Below are positions 9,371 to 18,899 of a stretch of 64,000 nucleotides of DNA, one piece after another; the stretch's first letter is position 1; each line of letters opens with the position of its first letter. A model generated the notes under the pieces. It did no database searches, was not told the origin of the DNA, and saw only the letters and a list, made by a program, of their open reading frames with translations. This stretch comes from Variovorax gracilis (GTDB lineage: Bacteria > Pseudomonadota > Gammaproteobacteria > Burkholderiales > Burkholderiaceae_C): assembly GCF_030317115.1 (NCBI RefSeq), contig NZ_JASZYF010000025.1, positions 1-64,000 on the forward strand. The letters are read 5' to 3'. The translations under genes and the position numbers were made by a program.

Positions 9371-9489
9371 CTTGATCTTCCTTCAGGCCGTACGCTCCAT
9401 CTGGACGGCTCCAGCCGGCATTCTGCCTTCGATGCCGACCCTGGATGGCTGGCCTGAGCCCCGGGGAGCGCGTGCTATCTTCCTCGGCC

Positions 9490-11037
9490 ATGAACCGCTC
9501 GATCCGCCACCTCTCCCTCGTTGCGTCGCTGCTCGTCGGCGCCGCCTGCCCCTCCCTCCATGCCGCCGAACTCTCGCCGGCCGCGGCGACTCAGTACGCG
9601 CAGGCCACCTTCCGCGACTACTTCGAACTGCTGGCGCTGCCCAACGACGCCATCGTGCCGGCCGACATCCGAAAGAACGTCGAGTGGCTCGAAGCGGCCT
9701 TCCGCAAGCGCGGCTTCAGCACGACGCAGTTGGCCAACGACGGCAAGCCCATGCTCTTTGCGGAGCTGCCCGGCAGCGACCCGGCGCGCAAGACCGTGCT
9801 CTTCTACATGCACCTGGACGGCCAGCCGGTCATCCCTGAGCAGTGGGCACAGAAGAGTCCCTGGGTGCCCGTGCTCAAGCGCAAGACGGCCAAGGGCGAT
9901 TGGGAAGAGATCGACTCGGCGCAGCTCTTCAGCGGCCCGGTCGATCCCGAATGGCGTGTGTTCGGACGCTCCTCGGCCGACGACAAGGCGCCGATCATGA
10001 TGTTCCTGGCTGCCATCGACGCGCTGAAGGCGAGTGGCGACAAGCTCGGAGTCAACGTCAAGGTCGTACTCGACAGCGAGGAGGAAAAAGGCTCGCCCTC
10101 GATCGGCAAGGTCATGCTCGCGCACCGCGACCTGTTGCGCAGCGACGCGATCGTGATCCACGACGGCCCCATGCACGCGACCAACCGGCCCACGCTGATC
10201 TTCGGCAACCGCGGCGCGGCCATGGCGCGGATCACGGTGTACGGCGCCAAGGTGTCGCTGCACAGCGGCCACTACGGCAACTACTCGCCGAACCCGGCGC
10301 AGCGCCTGGCCACACTGCTTGCTTCGATGAAGGACGACACCGGCCGGGTCTCGGTCCCGGGCTACTACGACCATGTGAAGCTCGGCGATGCGGAGCGCAA
10401 GATCATGGCCGCCGTGCCGGACGACGAAGCGGCGCTGAAGAAGCGCCTCGGTATCGCGCGCACGGATCAGGTCGGTGCCAACTACCAGGAGGCCATGCAG
10501 TACCCCTCGCTCAACGTCCGCGGCATGTCCTCGGCGGCGGTGGGCGACAAGGCAGCGAACATCGTCCCCGACCAGGCGGTGGCGGAACTCGACCTGCGCA
10601 CCACGCCCGATTCGAACGCGGCCTACCTCGGCAAGCTGGTCGAGGCCCACATCCAGAAGCAGGGCTATCACCTCGTCAGGGGCACGCCCACCGACGAAGA
10701 CCGCAGCCGCTACGAGAAGCTCGCCAGCTTCGCCATGCAGACCGAAGGAGGCGATGCGGCCGGCACCCCGATGGATTCAGCCGTCGGCCAGTGGGCCTAT
10801 GCGGCGATGGTCGACACCTTCGGCGCCAAACCTGAACCGGTGCGCATCCGCATGATGGGCGGCACCGTGCCCACGGCCGAGATCGTCGGGGCACTGCAGG
10901 TTCCGTTCGCGATCGTGCCGCTGGTGAATGCCGACAACAACCAGCATGCAAGCAACGAGAACATGCGCATGGGCAACTACGTGGATGGCGTGCGGACCAT
11001 CTACAGCCTGATCACCCATCCGTTCACGGCGCGCTGA
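9490..11037 (+). CDS. secreted M20-family metallopeptidase/deacylase
   Basis: A 515-residue exported enzyme. The signal peptide MNRSIRHLSLVASLLVGA ends at PSLHA|AE. Metal-binding residues of the M20 family are visible: His in LFYMHLDGQP, Asp in GRSSADDKAP, the catalytic/metal pair in VVLDSEEEKGSP, Asp/His in IVIHDGPMH, and His in NADNNQHASNENM near the end. The dimerisation (lid) domain lies between about residues 250 and 400. Family members hydrolyse dipeptides, acyl-amino acids or carbamoyl groups with two zinc ions; the periplasmic location suggests peptide scavenging. I used the ATG at 9490 because the signal peptide starts there; an upstream ATG at 9445 adds 15 unlikely residues. Confidence 0.85.
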   Translation: MNRSIRHLSLVASLLVGAACPSLHAAELSPAAATQYAQATFRDYFELLALPNDAIVPADIRKNVEWLEAAFRKRGFSTTQLANDGKPMLFAELPGSDPARKTVLFYMHLDGQPVIPEQWAQKSPWVPVLKRKTAKGDWEEIDSAQLFSGPVDPEWRVFGRSSADDKAPIMMFLAAIDALKASGDKLGVNVKVVLDSEEEKGSPSIGKVMLAHRDLLRSDAIVIHDGPMHATNRPTLIFGNRGAAMARITVYGAKVSLHSGHYGNYSPNPAQRLATLLASMKDDTGRVSVPGYYDHVKLGDAERKIMAAVPDDEAALKKRLGIARTDQVGANYQEAMQYPSLNVRGMSSAAVGDKAANIVPDQAVAELDLRTTPDSNAAYLGKLVEAHIQKQGYHLVRGTPTDEDRSRYEKLASFAMQTEGGDAAGTPMDSAVGQWAYAAMVDTFGAKPEPVRIRMMGGTVPTAEIVGALQVPFAIVPLVNADNNQHASNENMRMGNYVDGVRTIYSLITHPFTAR

Positions 11038-11045
11038 AGTCTCGC

Positions 11046-11510
11046 CTACCGATGGGGATCGACGGCAAAGGCGGCAACGATGGGCGCCGCCGCCTCGAGG
11101 AATTCGAAGTCGGGATCTGACAGCGCGACCGGCGCGAAATCGAAGTGGCAGACGACGCCCCACGAATGACCGCTGGGCGCCACGAGCGCGGTGCCGTGGT
11201 ACGAAAACAGAATCCCGTCGTACGCGTGCCCTGCCAGTCGCGGGTCCTTGGACGAATCGTCCGTGCGGAAAGGCGCGCCCGGCTGGACGAATTGCGCGAG
11301 GCTCTTGTTCAGCGGCACCGCCGTCAAGAAGGGTGGCAGCCTCTTTCCCAGAGCGTCGTGGAGACCGACGTTCTTCAGGATGAGACCGGCGTAACGGTAG
11401 ACCCCCGTGAAGCGGTGGGGAACCCCGTCGTTCAGGAAGGCTAGCCCCCCTGCAAGACCCTTCGTCTCAAGGGTCCGCGAGAAGGCATCCAAGGGCGGGA
11501 CCGAGGCCAT
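11046..11510 (-). CDS. GAF-domain-like small protein
   Basis: A 154-residue soluble protein. The pattern GGLAFLNDGVPHRFTGVYRY, the internal SHGWGV-like stretch (PSGHSWGVVCHFDFAPV) and the closing helix DPDFEFLEAAAPIVAAF look like a single GAF domain, a sensory fold that binds small ligands. There is no fused output domain. Its stop codon faces that of the M20 peptidase gene (convergent, 8 bp apart). It may be an orphan ligand-binding protein; family membership is judged by pattern only. Confidence 0.6.
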   Translation of the reverse strand: MASVPPLDAFSRTLETKGLAGGLAFLNDGVPHRFTGVYRYAGLILKNVGLHDALGKRLPPFLTAVPLNKSLAQFVQPGAPFRTDDSSKDPRLAGHAYDGILFSYHGTALVAPSGHSWGVVCHFDFAPVALSDPDFEFLEAAAPIVAAFAVDPHR

Positions 11511-11530
11511 GTGTCACACGCGGGCCGCGC

Positions 11531-11722
11531 CTAACCGCACTTTGGCGCGCAGACGAGGTGGTTCTTGCCGAGGAAGCGCTTCGAAGTCATTGCCGTGCGA
11601 AGCACGAACTTGCCGCACTTGAAGCACGACATCATGGATTCAGCGCGTGGCGTGGTGATGATGGAGCCTGGCGCCTTCTTGAGGTAGCGCAGACCATCCT
11701 GGGTGAGTTGAGTGTCGGCCAT
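11531..11722 (-). CDS. small zinc-ribbon-like protein
   Basis: A 63-residue protein with two cysteine knuckles, C33-x2-C36 (CFKCGKF) and C58-x3-C62 (CAPKCG), enough to hold one zinc ion. The N-terminal half is polar and basic. The C-terminal end falls immediately after the second knuckle. The family is not recognised. It lies 20 bp upstream of the GAF-like gene on the same strand and could be co-transcribed. A TAAAAT hexamer about 15 bp before its ATG could serve as a -10 element. Coding is supported by the clean cysteine spacing and the isolated position. Confidence 0.6.
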   Translation of the reverse strand: MADTQLTQDGLRYLKKAPGSIITTPRAESMMSCFKCGKFVLRTAMTSKRFLGKNHLVCAPKCG

Positions 11723-11795
11723 AGGGGGCTACATTTTACCCGGGAACAATTCGATACATGCGGAGGGCGTTGATTTCCCCCAATCGGCGAGACCC

Positions 11796-12137
11796 TTACG
11801 GCTTCGCTGGGGCGATGGCCTTGGCGGCCCGCCGATAGGTCCAGACCATCGCGGCGAGGCCGGCGAACGCGCCGATGGCCGCGGCAATCGCAGCCGCGAA
11901 CAGCAACCCCGACACGCTCTCGTCCGCCGCGAGCACTGCCAGCACCATCGTTGCGGCCCAGAGACCGCCCCATCGGAGGATGTACATGTCCATGTAGGTC
12001 TTGAGCCAGATGTTGTTCCTGTGCCGGATCGCCTCGGCTTCCCTTGGCGAAGCATCTGGCGGCACCTGCTCCAGCAAGCTGGTGGGCGACCAGAAGCGTT
12101 TCCAGATCGAGGGTGGGTGGGCCGGCGGCGAGGTCAT
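11796..12137 (-). CDS. small two-helix membrane protein, unknown
   Basis: A 113-residue protein. The N-terminal half is soluble and charged (PPDASPREAEAIRHRNN). Two membrane segments follow at about residues 57-72 (GGLWAATMVLAVLAA) and 78-100 (SGLLFAAAIAAAIGAFAGLAA), then a short basic tail. Family not recognised. There is no clear Shine-Dalgarno before the ATG at 12137. It is the first of three same-strand small genes (this, the zinc-ribbon protein, the GAF protein). Confidence 0.55.
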   Translation of the reverse strand: MTSPPAHPPSIWKRFWSPTSLLEQVPPDASPREAEAIRHRNNIWLKTYMDMYILRWGGLWAATMVLAVLAADESVSGLLFAAAIAAAIGAFAGLAAMVWTYRRAAKAIAPAKP

Positions 12138-12222
12138 CGGGGCCGAGATTATCCCGTCGCGGACGTCGATCGAATCCTGCCCGCCTTTCTCGGTGCTGAC
12201 GGTGACCGGAATGCAAGCAGGC

Positions 12223-12238
12223 TACGTGGCATCACGTA
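12223..12238. promoter_or_regulatory. palindromic operator candidate, copy A (TACGTG-N4-CACGTA)
   Basis: The 16-bp sequence TACGTGGCATCACGTA consists of perfect 6-bp inverted arms around GCAT. It lies about 180 bp before the start of the first DUF1254 gene. The identical 16-mer, in reverse orientation, lies 110 bp before the second DUF1254 gene (36003-36018). Two matching palindromes upstream of paralogous genes suggest one regulator. Confidence 0.6.
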
Positions 12239-12416
12239 CAGGGCTGCGTGCCTCTACCTGCAGCGGCACGAGTTTGTTGCGATTGTCGGGTCGAAGACCG
12301 GCTCCTACGATCGTTTGACGCCGTGCACTCCAGAGCCCCGGGCAGACATGAAGAACCCGCGGAGCGAAGACTGCATCGCGGCTGAACCATCCTTGTCAAC
12401 GGAAGAGGAAATCGCC

Positions 12417-13907
12417 ATGGATTCAAACGAAACGCGCCGGAGCCTGTGCATAGCCATGACCCTGGGCGCATTGGGCGGCGTGGGGGTCGCTCGCGCGGCC
12501 GAAGGCCTGATGCTCGACCTCAAGGAGGGTGTCGAAGACAGCGTCGATAGCCTCAAGGGCGACATCAAGGCGCGGCAGGCGCGCGACCTCGCGATCGACG
12601 CCTACGTCTATGCCTATCCGCTGGTCACGATGGAACTGACCCGGCGCACCTTCGTCAACACTGTGGAGCCCGACGCGACCAAGGCGCCGATGGGCCAGTT
12701 CCTCAAGCTGCGCGGCTATCCGGCGGTGGACAACCATGCGGTGACTGCGCCCAATGCCGACACGCTCTACACCATCCTCTGGCTGGATGTGACGAAGGAC
12801 CCCTGGGTCGTCTCCACGCCCGACATGAAGGGCCGCTACTTCCTGCTGCCGATGCTGGACGGCTGGACCAACGTCTTCGATGTTCCCGGCAAGCGCACCA
12901 CCGGCACCGGCGCACAGAAGTTCGCCATCACGGGGCCCGGCTGGAAGGGGAGCCTGCCGCCGGGCGTCAAGCAGTACAAGTCGCCCACCGGCATGGTGTG
13001 GATGCTCGGGCGCATCTACTGCACCGGAACGCCCGAAGACTACGCGGAGGTCCATGCGCTGCAGGACCAGATGAAGGCGGTGCCGCTGTCGTCCTACGGC
13101 AAGCCGTTCACGCCGCCGCCCGGCACGGTCGACCCGAACATCGACAGCAAGACCGCGGTGCGCGAACAGGTCGACGCGATGGATGCCGCAAGCTATTTCG
13201 CGCTCTTCGCGCAGCTGCTCAAGACCAACCCGCCGGCCGCGGCCGACGCACCGATGGTCGCCAAGCTCGCGAAGATCGGCATCGTGCCGGGCAAGGACTT
13301 CGACGCCTCCAAGCTCAGCCCCGCGGTCAGCAAGGGCCTCGCCGAAGCGCCCAAGCCGGCGCAGGCGAAGATCATGGGCTGGATGAAGAAGGGCCTGATC
13401 GCCGGCGACCTGAAGCTCAAGAACGGCTGGACGTTCACCACCAAGACAGGCCTCTACGGGACCAACTACATCCAGCGCGCACTCATTACCGCCATCGGCC
13501 TGGGCGCCAACCGGCCTCAGGACGCGGTCTATCCCACGTCCACCGGGCCGGACATCCTGCAGAAGTACGACGGCTCCAAGAAGTACGTGATGCACTTCCC
13601 GAAGGGAGAGATGCCGCCGGTCAATGGTTTCTGGTCACTGACGATGTATGACACGGGCTACTTCTTCGTGCCGAATCCGATCAACCGCTACACCGTCAGC
13701 CAGCGCAACAAGCTCAGGCCCAACGCGGACGGCTCGATTGACCTCTACATCCAGCACGAGTCGCCGGGGCCAGACAAGGAAGAGAACTGGCTGCCCGCGC
13801 CGAAAGACGGCTTCATCCTGATGATGCGTCTCTACTGGCCGAAGGACACCCCGCCCTCGCTGCTCGACGGCAGCTGGACCGTTCCGCGGGCCAAGGCAGT
13901 GGGCTGA
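12417..13907 (+). CDS. exported DUF1254/DUF1214 protein
   Basis: A 496-residue exported protein. The start MDSNETRRSLCIAMTLGALG carries a twin-arginine-like TRRSLC and a hydrophobic stretch ending at ARA|AEG, so Tat or Sec export to the periplasm is likely. The DUF1254 part (residues ~50-200) contains YVYAYPLVTMELTRR, APNADTLYTILWLDV and GRYFLLPMLDGWTNVF. The DUF1214 part (~370-490) contains PPVNGFWSLTMYD, NPINRYTVSQRN and ENWLPAPKDGF. The biochemical role of the family is not established. AGAGGAA lies 7 nt before the ATG. A 16-bp palindrome upstream is shared with the paralogue at 36128-37606. Confidence 0.85.
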   Translation: MDSNETRRSLCIAMTLGALGGVGVARAAEGLMLDLKEGVEDSVDSLKGDIKARQARDLAIDAYVYAYPLVTMELTRRTFVNTVEPDATKAPMGQFLKLRGYPAVDNHAVTAPNADTLYTILWLDVTKDPWVVSTPDMKGRYFLLPMLDGWTNVFDVPGKRTTGTGAQKFAITGPGWKGSLPPGVKQYKSPTGMVWMLGRIYCTGTPEDYAEVHALQDQMKAVPLSSYGKPFTPPPGTVDPNIDSKTAVREQVDAMDAASYFALFAQLLKTNPPAAADAPMVAKLAKIGIVPGKDFDASKLSPAVSKGLAEAPKPAQAKIMGWMKKGLIAGDLKLKNGWTFTTKTGLYGTNYIQRALITAIGLGANRPQDAVYPTSTGPDILQKYDGSKKYVMHFPKGEMPPVNGFWSLTMYDTGYFFVPNPINRYTVSQRNKLRPNADGSIDLYIQHESPGPDKEENWLPAPKDGFILMMRLYWPKDTPPSLLDGSWTVPRAKAVG

Positions 13908-13918
13908 GTCCGCGGGGG

Positions 13919-14149
13919 CTAGATCAACGTCCGCAATCGTCGCTGGGCGCGGTCGAGTCCGACGACCAGGCGGTTCTCGATGCTCTCCGCCTCCGTGATT
14001 CGCTCGTCGAGCCATGCTGCATCCGCGCATCCCGCTTGGGACATCTTCTGCATCATGACGCCGATGAGGGCGTTCTGATCCGTGATCAACCCGTCCCAGA
14101 GGTCGATATCCGCCTGGGCGCCTTGTATTTCTACGTAGCTGGCCGTCAT
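13919..14149 (-). CDS. small helical protein, unknown
   Basis: A 76-residue soluble, mostly helical protein (ADIDLWDGLITDQNALIG, then ERITEAESIENRLVVGLDRA). AGGAGA lies 5 nt before the ATG at 14149, a strong ribosome-binding site. It is downstream of katG on the same strand, but a 13-bp-stem hairpin separates the two, so it probably has its own transcript. The family is not recognised. Longer in-frame starts extend through katG and were discarded. Confidence 0.65.
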   Translation of the reverse strand: MTASYVEIQGAQADIDLWDGLITDQNALIGVMMQKMSQAGCADAAWLDERITEAESIENRLVVGLDRAQRRLRTLI

Positions 14150-14204
14150 CGTTGTCTCCTGCGCGCTTGGCTGCATAGGCCTGGCGGCGTCAAGTTGCAA
14201 ACAG

Positions 14205-14234
14205 GCAGGAGGCCAACGTTCGTTGGCCTCCTGC
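14205..14234 (-). terminator. katG transcription terminator hairpin
   Basis: A perfect 13-bp stem (GCAGGAGGCCAAC paired with GTTGGCCTCCTGC) with a 4-nt loop lies 22 bp beyond the katG stop. On the minus strand it is followed by CTGTTTGC, a short U-containing tract, so it fits a Rho-independent terminator for katG, though the U-run is weak. Confidence 0.75.
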
Positions 14235-14256
14235 GGGGTCCAGTGGCGAGGATCGT

Positions 14257-16437
<2,181 letters not shown>

Positions 16438-16848
16438 CGGGGTCTCCAGTTCATTGGTTGGGAACTGTGCATTCTGGTGCTGCACGCACGAATGGGGCAA
16501 ATGCTTTGTCTATGACGGCCATAGTGCATTCCCACGATGACGGGTCTCCGTGTCGCGACCGTGGCAGACATGGCGAATGCCTGTAACTTGATGTTGCGTC
16601 GCTTCACGAATGGATGAGCGGGCCTCCCCCGCGTCGACGTCACGCGGCGGCGGGTGCAGGTCATCGGGATGGCGGACGAAGCGCGGGGCGCCTTCATCCA
16701 TAAACGCTTCCCCCGGCGGTGAGCAAGGACGAGCGCCTCTACAGCCGCGTCGAGCTGAACGCCTTGGTGACCGTGCTCAACACGGAATTCGAGCGCCGCA
16801 CCCGGACGAGCCAAGCGCTCGTTGCTTCGATGCGAGCGCTTGTCGGCG
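16438..16848. other. intergenic region between katG and paaY
   Basis: About 410 bp without a supported gene. The katG-proximal end carries the ribosome-binding site and OxyR-type site. The remainder is GC-rich; a GTG-started frame from 16719 was considered and rejected. I see no repeat or convincing hairpin in the central part. Confidence 0.5.
16510..16524 (-). promoter_or_regulatory. OxyR-type half-core upstream of katG
   Basis: CTAT-N7-ATAG matches the central two tetrads of the classic OxyR pattern (ATAG-N7-CTAT-N7-ATAG-N7-CTAT). The outer tetrads are poorly conserved. Its position 73-87 bp before the katG start fits activation of that gene. This is pattern matching only. Confidence 0.5.
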
Positions 16849-17451
16849 TCACCCCCGCTTCGTCGCAATCAACGGCTTCACATCCGGCGCCTGCACCCGC
16901 GGGCGATCCGGCTCGATCTCTGCCAGCGGCTCCACCTTCTTCATGCTCCCCAGGCTGCGCCGCGTGAGGTCGTGGTACGTGCGCGTGCCTTCCAGCTTCC
17001 ACGCCACTTCCTGATCGGTCAGTTCGCGCATCACCTTGGCCGGCATGCCGGCCGCGAGCGAGCGCGCGGGGATCTTCTTGCCCGCAGGCACGAAGGCGCA
17101 GGCCGCAACGATCGCCGCTTCGCCGATCTCGGCGTCGTCCATGACGACCGCATTCATGCCCACCAGCGCATTGCGTCGCACGATGCAGCTGTGCAGCACG
17201 GCGCCGTGGCCGATGTGGCCGTTTTCCTCGACCACCGTGTCGTGCGCGGGAAAGCCGTGCACGACGCAGGTGTCCTGCAGGTTGGAGCCGCGCTCCAGCA
17301 CGATGCGCCCGAAATCGCCGCGCAGCACGGCACACGGCCCGACGTAGCAGTCCGGGCCGACGATGACGTCGCCGATCAGCACGGCCTCGGGATGCACAAA
17401 GGCGCTCGGGTCGATGACCGGCACCACCCCTTCGATGGAATAGCAAGGCAC
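16849..17451 (-). CDS. paaY: PaaY, gamma-carbonic-anhydrase-like hexapeptide-repeat protein of phenylacetate catabolism
   Basis: A 200-residue left-handed beta-helix protein built of hexapeptide repeats (IGDVIVGPDCYVGPCAVLRGD, then IGHGAVLHSCIVRRNALVGMNAVV). Metal-binding histidines occur in VVHGFPAHDT and NGHIGHGAV. The C-terminal extension (KLEGTRTYHDLTRRSL) is typical of PaaY rather than of general gamma-carbonic anhydrases. In phenylacetate pathways PaaY acts as a thioesterase that relieves CoA-thioester dead ends. The start is GTG with GGAGA 6 nt upstream. It is divergent from paaG, sharing the 170-bp control region with the TetR-type palindrome. Confidence 0.9.
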   Translation of the reverse strand: MPCYSIEGVVPVIDPSAFVHPEAVLIGDVIVGPDCYVGPCAVLRGDFGRIVLERGSNLQDTCVVHGFPAHDTVVEENGHIGHGAVLHSCIVRRNALVGMNAVVMDDAEIGEAAIVAACAFVPAGKKIPARSLAAGMPAKVMRELTDQEVAWKLEGTRTYHDLTRRSLGSMKKVEPLAEIEPDRPRVQAPDVKPLIATKRG

Positions 17452-17516
17452 GGTTGTCTCCGTTGTCAGATGAGTGATTGAGTGTGCGCCAAGGGTTTAC
17501 CCCAGCGAAAGAGGAC

Positions 17517-17545
17517 TTGCGTCCTGTCGAAGTCGATCCTAAGAT
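17517..17545 (+). promoter_or_regulatory. sigma70-like promoter of the paaG operon
   Basis: TTGCGT (17517-17522) and TAAGAT (17540-17545) are separated by exactly 17 bp. They lie about 75 bp before the paaG start and directly upstream of the palindrome at 17548-17561. The -35 element keeps TTG and the -10 element matches 4 of 6 consensus bases. The transcription start would fall inside the operator. Confidence 0.6.
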
Positions 17546-17547
17546 AA

Positions 17548-17561
17548 ACCGACCGGTCGGT
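17548..17561. promoter_or_regulatory. TetR-type operator of the paa operon (probable PaaR site)
   Basis: A perfect 14-bp palindrome ACCGACCGGTCGGT starts 3 bp after the -10 element, where a bound repressor would block transcription initiation. The downstream TetR-family gene at 24169 is the obvious candidate regulator. TetR-type control of paa genes is known in other bacteria, with a phenylacetyl-CoA-type effector. I found no second copy at other junctions of the operon. Confidence 0.75.
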
Positions 17562-17621
17562 CAACAATACAAACAACCCGCATCGACACGGCAGCTCCCA
17601 TCCCCACACTGGAGACACAGC

Positions 17622-18422
17622 TTGTCCGACTCACTCGTTCTCGCCTCCCGAGAAGGCCCGGTTCTGACCCTCACGCTGAATCGGCCCGCCGCGCTCAATA
17701 GCTTCACCGGCGCCATGCATGAAGAGCTTCGCGCCGCGCTCGACGCCGCCGCGGCCAGCGGGGAGGTGCGCTGCATCGTCCTGACGGGCGCCGGGCGCGG
17801 CTTCTGCGCGGGCCAGGATCTGGCCGACCCGATGGTCGCGCCTTCGCCCGCCGGCGAGCCGCCGAAAGACCTGGGGCGCACGATCGAGTTGCTCTACAAG
17901 CCTCTCGTGCAGCGGCTGCGCTCGATGCCCGTTCCGGTGATCGCGGCCGTCAACGGCGTCGCTGCCGGCGCGGGCGCGAACCTCGCGCTCAACTGCGACC
18001 TCGTGCTGGCCGGCCAGTCGGCGAGCTTCATCCAGGCCTTCGCCAAGATCGGCCTCATTCCCGACACGGGCGGCACATGGCTGCTGCCTCGCATCGTCGG
18101 CCGCGCGCGCGCCATGGGCCTTGCGATGCTGGGAGACAAGCTCTCCGCCGCCGAGGCCGAACGCTTCGGCCTGATCTGGAAATGCGTGGAGGACGCAGCC
18201 CTGGCCGATGAAGCCAGCAAGCTCGCCCAGCGCCTTGCCGCGATGCCAGTGAAGGCACTCGCCGCCACGCGCCACGCGATCGACGGTGCGCAGCACCTCA
18301 CGCTCGACCAGGCCCTTGACGAAGAAGCCACGGTGCAGGCCGAACTCGGCCGCGCGCACGACTACCTCGAAGGCGTCGCGGCCTTCTCCGCCAAGCGCGC
18401 ACCGACCTTCACCGACCGCTGA
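17622..18422 (+). CDS. paaG: PaaG, 1,2-epoxyphenylacetyl-CoA isomerase (enoyl-CoA hydratase family)
   Basis: A 266-residue crotonase-fold protein. It isomerises ring-1,2-epoxyphenylacetyl-CoA to the seven-membered oxepin-CoA. The sequence shows TLTLNRPAALNSFTGAM, the oxyanion-hole segments GAGRGFCAGQDLAD and NGVAAGAGANLALNCD, and the FAKIGLIPDTGGTWLLPR motif with the catalytic Asp. I chose the TTG at 17622 because GGAGA lies 6 nt upstream and the protein then begins at the normal family position (SDSLVLASREG). A longer frame to 17478 runs through the promoter and operator. Confidence 0.92.
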   Translation: MSDSLVLASREGPVLTLTLNRPAALNSFTGAMHEELRAALDAAAASGEVRCIVLTGAGRGFCAGQDLADPMVAPSPAGEPPKDLGRTIELLYKPLVQRLRSMPVPVIAAVNGVAAGAGANLALNCDLVLAGQSASFIQAFAKIGLIPDTGGTWLLPRIVGRARAMGLAMLGDKLSAAEAERFGLIWKCVEDAALADEASKLAQRLAAMPVKALAATRHAIDGAQHLTLDQALDEEATVQAELGRAHDYLEGVAAFSAKRAPTFTDR

Positions 18423-18428
18423 ACCGCC

Positions 18429-18878
18429 ATGTCCGCACTTCCTTCCGAACGCACGCCCCAGGAGACCGCCGAGATGGTCCGCGAACGCATGTACGCCAAC
18501 GATCGCGCCGTACAGGGCCTGGGCATGGATGTCGTCGAGGTCTCGCCGGGCCACGCCACCGTGACCATGCGGGTCCGCGACAACATGCTCAACGGCCACG
18601 AGATCTGCCACGGCGGATTTCTCGCAACGCTCGCGGACACCGCTTTCGCGTACGCCTGCAACTCGTACAACGAACTCACCGTGGCCTCGGGCTTCTCGAT
18701 CGACCTGATCGCGCCCGCGCGCCATGGCGACGCGCTGACCGCGCGCAGCTTCGAGGTGTCGAAGGCCGGCCGCACCGGCGTGTACGACACGGAGATCACC
18801 AACCAGCGGGGCGAGCGCGTGGCCATGTTTCGCGGCCGCTCCTACACCATCAAAGGCAAGCCGGCCGTGGCCGAGTGA
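18429..18878 (+). CDS. paaI: PaaI, hydroxyphenylacetyl-CoA thioesterase
   Basis: A 149-residue hotdog-fold thioesterase that hydrolyses dead-end phenylacetyl-CoA derivatives and frees CoA. The family motif NGHEICHGGFLATLADTAFA holds the catalytic Asp region. The following strands (ASGFSIDLIAPARHGD, RTGVYDTEI) complete the fold. It begins 6 bp after the paaG stop, in the order G-I-K-A found in many paa clusters. Confidence 0.93.
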   Translation: MSALPSERTPQETAEMVRERMYANDRAVQGLGMDVVEVSPGHATVTMRVRDNMLNGHEICHGGFLATLADTAFAYACNSYNELTVASGFSIDLIAPARHGDALTARSFEVSKAGRTGVYDTEITNQRGERVAMFRGRSYTIKGKPAVAE

Positions 18879-18899
18879 GCGCCCCGAGGAGACACCCAC

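Noticed and set aside
16719..16967. GTG-started frame upstream of and overlapping the paaY end
   Set aside because: No ribosome-binding site, overlaps paaY by about 120 bp, and the last third reads as a low-complexity antisense shadow.
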